Assembly: GCF_003260095.1 (NCBI RefSeq)
Contig: NZ_PTPX01000020.1
Coordinates: 22,617 to 86,616, forward strand
Length of the DNA stretch: 64,000 nucleotides
Reading direction: 5' to 3'
Source: Glaesserella australis
GTDB taxonomy: Bacteria; Pseudomonadota; Gammaproteobacteria; Enterobacterales; Pasteurellaceae
The notes under the pieces: generated by a model
Told to the model about the DNA's origin: nothing
What the model saw: only the letters and a program-made list of their open reading frames with translations
Database searches by the model: none
Part shown: piece after piece, positions 60,636-64,000 of the stretch
Position numbering within the stretch: position 1 is the first letter of the stretch
Layout: every line of letters starts with the position of its first letter
Position numbers and translations under genes: made by a program

Positions 60636-63600
60636 ATGAATAAGATCTTCAAAGTGATTTGGAATCACTCTACGCAAAGACTTGAAGTTGTATCAGAATT
60701 AGCGAGATCTCACGGAAAATCTTCATCAAAAACAGATAAAAGGGTTGCTTTAGGAACAATGGCATTAGCAATTGGCGTTGCAACAGGTAGTTTTGTGAGT
60801 GGAGAAAGTGCAGCTGCAACATCAAATGCGGCATGGTCTAGCTACTGCCTTCAACAAGGCGGAGTAACTACATCATGCGCTAATCATCCTCTTCAATCTA
60901 ATGGTGGCTCTGTACATGTTCAAGCAGCAGGGACTTATGCTGGGTTAGGTGCAAATTCAAATCCAAGTGAGTGGGGGACATCTATTGGTGCAAACTCCAC
61001 GACAGGGAATGGTGGTTCTGCGGTTGGTTTCAATACTAAGGCTACAGGAGGAGAAAGTTCTGCGCTTGGTGCAAATGCAGTAGCTAGCGGTACTAGGGCT
61101 ATTGCTATTGGTGGAGCAAACAACCCTACTAATGCGGCAGAAGCGATTGGTGATAGAAGTATTGCTATTGGTATGAATTCGTCAACGACGGGAGAAAACG
61201 CTACGGCACTTGGTACTAGTGCAACAGCAACTGGTACATCTTCTATGGCGTTGGGTCGTAATACGACAGCAACCAAGGCTGGTGCAACAGCATTAGGTAA
61301 TGAAGCTGATGCTACAGCTGATTTTGCAACAGCACTTGGTCATGAATCAAATGCAACAATTGCTGGTTCTGTAGCACTAGGATCGGGTTCAGCAACAGGT
61401 GCTGTCGTTAGTACACCAAGTGCTGTTATTCGTGGCACAACATATAACTTTGCAGGTGCGAGCGCTTATTCAACAGTGAGTGTTGGCAATGACTCCCAAA
61501 AACGTACGATCACTAATATGGCAGCAGGTCGTATCAGTTCAGACTCAACGGATGCGATTAATGGTTCTCAATTATTTGGTGTAATTACTGAACTAAATAA
61601 AATATCAGAAACAGCAAACCCAGATACTTATTTCCATGTTAATGAAAATAATCCATCTCAGGGAGAAGGGAATGCTCAAACTAACTTAGGTAAAATTAGA
61701 GATAAAGCAGGCGCTAGAGGGGCATATTCATTAACGGCAGGAGTTAATGCAAAAGCGACTGTTGGGAATTCTACATCAATTGGTTATAACTCAAATGCAT
61801 CAGCATTAAATGCGACAGCATTAGGTGTCTTAGCACATGCTGCAAATAATAATACTATTTCTATTGGTCCTTCCGCAACAGCTCTTGCAGCTCAATCTAT
61901 TGCTATTGGTCGTCATGCAAATGTAACAGTAGAAGGCGCATCAATGTCTATTGCAATTGGTGACCATGCACATACTAGTGGCGCTGATTCTATTGCTTTA
62001 GGTCAAAATGCTGGTGCTTCGAACTCTAATGCTTATGCAATTGGTTCAAACGCAGTTGCCACAAACGTTTCATCTATTGCTTTAGGTTATACCGCTAACT
62101 CTTCAGGTCGTAGAGCATTAGCTTTAGGTGCAGGCTCTGTATCAAGTGGCTTTAGTGCTGTGGCGCTAGGTCAATTATCGCAAGCAACAGCCGATAATGC
62201 TACATCGATTGGTTCAACTGCTGTTGCTCGTGGTAACGGTTCTGTTGCGGTGGGTAATAGTACTGCGGTTGGTGAAAGAGCGCATGGCTCTGTAGCATTG
62301 GGTAACGACTCCCATATTGCTATGGATGCTACCAATTCAACAATTGTAGGTTCTGGTTCTAATATTCAGCCTAATTTAGTTAATACTCACAGTTTTGGTA
62401 CAAATAATACGCTAGCCGCATCTCATGCTGGCGTAGTAGGTAATAATAACCAGCTTCAAAATGGTGCAACTAATACCTTTATTATGGGTAACAATATTAC
62501 CGCAACAGCAGCAAACAACGTGATTTTAGGTGCAAATAGTAGTGAATCTTCTGTAACAACAGCTAAAGGTGTTCCAAGTACTATTGGTGATGCGAAAGTG
62601 GGAAATATCACTTATAGCAGTTCAAACTTTGCAGGTCTAAATGCAGCAGGAATCGTTTCTGTTGGTGCTCAAGATGCTGTACGTCGTATTATCAATGTAG
62701 CTGCAGGTAACATCTCTTCAACTTCAACAGATGCTATCAATGGTTCACAGTTATATTTTATTGCGCACAAGCTTGATTCTGAGAAAGCAGATGTCACTAG
62801 AAAATATACTTATTCTATCCGCAATGAAGCAAATGCTTTACAAAATACAAATGGTGAAGCTGATATTTGGACGCTTAAGGGTGATGATAGCCTAAGTTTT
62901 GGTGCAACCAATGCATTGAAAGTGACTACAGATGCAGCAGGTAATATTGTTTATGATCTTAGTGATAGTACTAAAGCAAACATTACCAAAGCGAAAACAA
63001 CCGTTGAATCAGGTCGAAATACAACCGTAAAAAGTGGTACAAATCCGGATGGCTCTACTAACTATGTAATTAATGCAGAATCTCCATTTGAATATGTAAC
63101 AGAGAATGGTGAAAAATTAGTCTTAATTGATGGTAAGTTCTATAAGGAAGATCAATTAGAAGCGGATGGATCATTAAAAAATAATGCAGTTGCTTACACG
63201 GGTAATACCAAAATTTATGCACGTAATAACGGCAACACAAAACAAGTTGTCGGTAATATCGCTAATGGCAACATTGCAAATGGATCAGATCATGCTGTAA
63301 CAGGCGATCAGCTATTTAACTATGTGAATGTCAATGGTACGGCAGCAACCAATTCAACAGGCAAAGTGAATTTTGTCAATGGCACTAACACGCAAGTGTC
63401 AGTAGATAACAATGGTAACATTGCTTATAACGTTTTAAATACAACATTAAATATTCACTCATCAAGTACTGGTGGGAATATTGGTAGTGTTCAAGTTCCT
63501 ACAGGTACGAATGCAAATAATTTTGTGAATGCACTTGATATTGCCAATATTATTAACAGTAGTGGGTGGCGTATTACTGCAGATAAGACAACAGGGACAA

Positions 63601-64000
63601 ACACTGGCACAAATACCGAGGAATTAATCAACCCAGGTGATTTAGTGAAATTGATCGCTGGTGATAATATCGACATCAAACAAGAAAATGGTAATTTCAC
63701 GATTTCAACAACAGCAGCAAAAAATGGTGTAAATGGTAAAGATGGTGTTACGTTAACTAGCATTACCAAAGAAAATGGCGTGACTACAGTGACTTTCTCA
63801 GATGGTAAAACATTTGAGATCCGTGATGGTGTAGATGGTGCTGCTGGTGCTAAGGGTGATACTGGTGCAGCAGGTAAAGACGGTAAAAATGCTACTGCAA
63901 GTGTTGTAGATAACCAAGACGGCACACATACGATCACAGTCACAGATGGTAATGGTCAAACATCAACAACGACAGTACGTAATGGTGTGGATGGTAAAGA
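60636..64000 (+). CDS. Trimeric autotransporter adhesin (YadA/Hia type), 5' part
   Basis: Open to the window end, at least 1121 codons. Starts MNKIFKVIWNHSTQRLEVVS, the extended signal peptide (ESPR) of large autotransporters, with the hydrophobic core ALGTMALAIGVATGS near residue 44. Head region: left-handed helical repeats of the type SIAIG..A.A near residues 125-280 and 370-640. Neck motifs AAGRISSDSTDAINGSQL near residue 294 and AAGNISSTSTDAINGSQL near 689, a third variant near 880 (NIANGSDHAVTGDQL). A collagen-like stretch GAAGAKGDTGAAGKDGK lies near residue 1069. The anchor domain is beyond the window. Cell-surface adhesin for host attachment. Confidence 0.93.
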   Translation, partial: MNKIFKVIWNHSTQRLEVVSELARSHGKSSSKTDKRVALGTMALAIGVATGSFVSGESAAATSNAAWSSYCLQQGGVTTSCANHPLQSNGGSVHVQAAGTYAGLGANSNPSEWGTSIGANSTTGNGGSAVGFNTKATGGESSALGANAVASGTRAIAIGGANNPTNAAEAIGDRSIAIGMNSSTTGENATALGTSATATGTSSMALGRNTTATKAGATALGNEADATADFATALGHESNATIAGSVALGSGSATGAVVSTPSAVIRGTTYNFAGASAYSTVSVGNDSQKRTITNMAAGRISSDSTDAINGSQLFGVITELNKISETANPDTYFHVNENNPSQGEGNAQTNLGKIRDKAGARGAYSLTAGVNAKATVGNSTSIGYNSNASALNATALGVLAHAANNNTISIGPSATALAAQSIAIGRHANVTVEGASMSIAIGDHAHTSGADSIALGQNAGASNSNAYAIGSNAVATNVSSIALGYTANSSGRRALALGAGSVSSGFSAVALGQLSQATADNATSIGSTAVARGNGSVAVGNSTAVGERAHGSVALGNDSHIAMDATNSTIVGSGSNIQPNLVNTHSFGTNNTLAASHAGVVGNNNQLQNGATNTFIMGNNITATAANNVILGANSSESSVTTAKGVPSTIGDAKVGNITYSSSNFAGLNAAGIVSVGAQDAVRRIINVAAGNISSTSTDAINGSQLYFIAHKLDSEKADVTRKYTYSIRNEANALQNTNGEADIWTLKGDDSLSFGATNALKVTTDAAGNIVYDLSDSTKANITKAKTTVESGRNTTVKSGTNPDGSTNYVINAESPFEYVTENGEKLVLIDGKFYKEDQLEADGSLKNNAVAYTGNTKIYARNNGNTKQVVGNIANGNIANGSDHAVTGDQLFNYVNVNGTAATNSTGKVNFVNGTNTQVSVDNNGNIAYNVLNTTLNIHSSSTGGNIGSVQVPTGTNANNFVNALDIANIINSSGWRITADKTTGTNTGTNTEELINPGDLVKLIAGDNIDIKQENGNFTISTTAAKNGVNGKDGVTLTSITKENGVTTVTFSDGKTFEIRDGVDGAAGAKGDTGAAGKDGKNATASVVDNQDGTHTITVTDGNGQTSTTTVRNGVDGK

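Noticed and set aside
63491..63943. Open frame on the minus strand within the adhesin
   Set aside because: Low-complexity Val/Pro/Ala product caused by antisense reading of the repetitive adhesin.

Overview
The window is a stretch of a Pasteurellaceae chromosome. Three things point there: repeated copies of the Apl-type DNA uptake word ACAAGCGGT (near 22, 1238, 32005, 45036, 46700, 59177), which is typical of the Actinobacillus pleuropneumoniae / Mannheimia / Bibersteinia branch and often sits in terminator stems; a GlpQ lipoprotein of the Haemophilus protein D type; and moderate AT-rich composition. No rRNA or tRNA gene and no CRISPR array was seen.

Layout. 1-1290: end of an L-fucose operon (fucU, fucA). 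1300-3330: AT-rich accessory DNA with a frameshifted PD-(D/E)XK nuclease-like gene and an unknown gene. 3454-4978: CRP site and the 5' nine-tenths of a CUT2 sugar ABC transporter ATPase gene. 4979-41515: a complete-looking 36.5-kb Mu-like prophage inserted in that gene. 41516-45050: the ATPase 3' remnant, permease, binding protein and fucO. 45132-48305: aldA (with a perfect CRP site) and a gabD-like gene. 48319-59161: the glycerol-3-phosphate regulon (glpABC, glpT, an unknown secreted beta-propeller, glpQ, glpF, glpK) with CRP sites in the divergent regions. 59229-60182: an outer-membrane-like protein. 60636 to the window end: start of a trimeric autotransporter adhesin.

The prophage is integrated so that its early (Mu left, c) end is at 41515 and its late end at 4979; nearly all genes are on the minus strand. 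Order: a LexA-like S24 repressor (plus strand) divergent from Ner; transposase A and ATPase B; small early genes, Gam, an ANR-type protein, an RdgC-like protein, GemA; a densely structured non-coding region; Mor/C activator; amidase, holin candidate and spanin pair; terminase, portal, MuF, virion protein G, protease/scaffold, capsid; tail genes with a programmed -1 frameshift; fibre; and, in the position of Mu mom, an NlpC/P60-like enzyme and a D12 adenine methyltransferase preceded by 17 GCAA repeats. A DinI-like gene under a LexA-box promoter lies at the late end on the plus strand.

Main new observations: (1) a tetranucleotide tract that puts an upstream start of the phage methyltransferase in or out of frame; (2) three copies of an 18-20 bp motif, each exactly 24 bp from a -10 box, marking the probable late promoters; (3) a hairpin hiding the amidase ribosome site, with the late promoter predicted to start inside its 5' arm; (4) a paired-hairpin RNA element present three times with compensatory changes; (5) an SOS-linked circuit (S24 repressor plus DinI); (6) a MuF protein with a nuclease-like C-terminal domain. 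The insertion separates the ABC ATPase from its partners, so uptake of the sugar (probably L-fucose, from context) should be lost or impaired in this strain.
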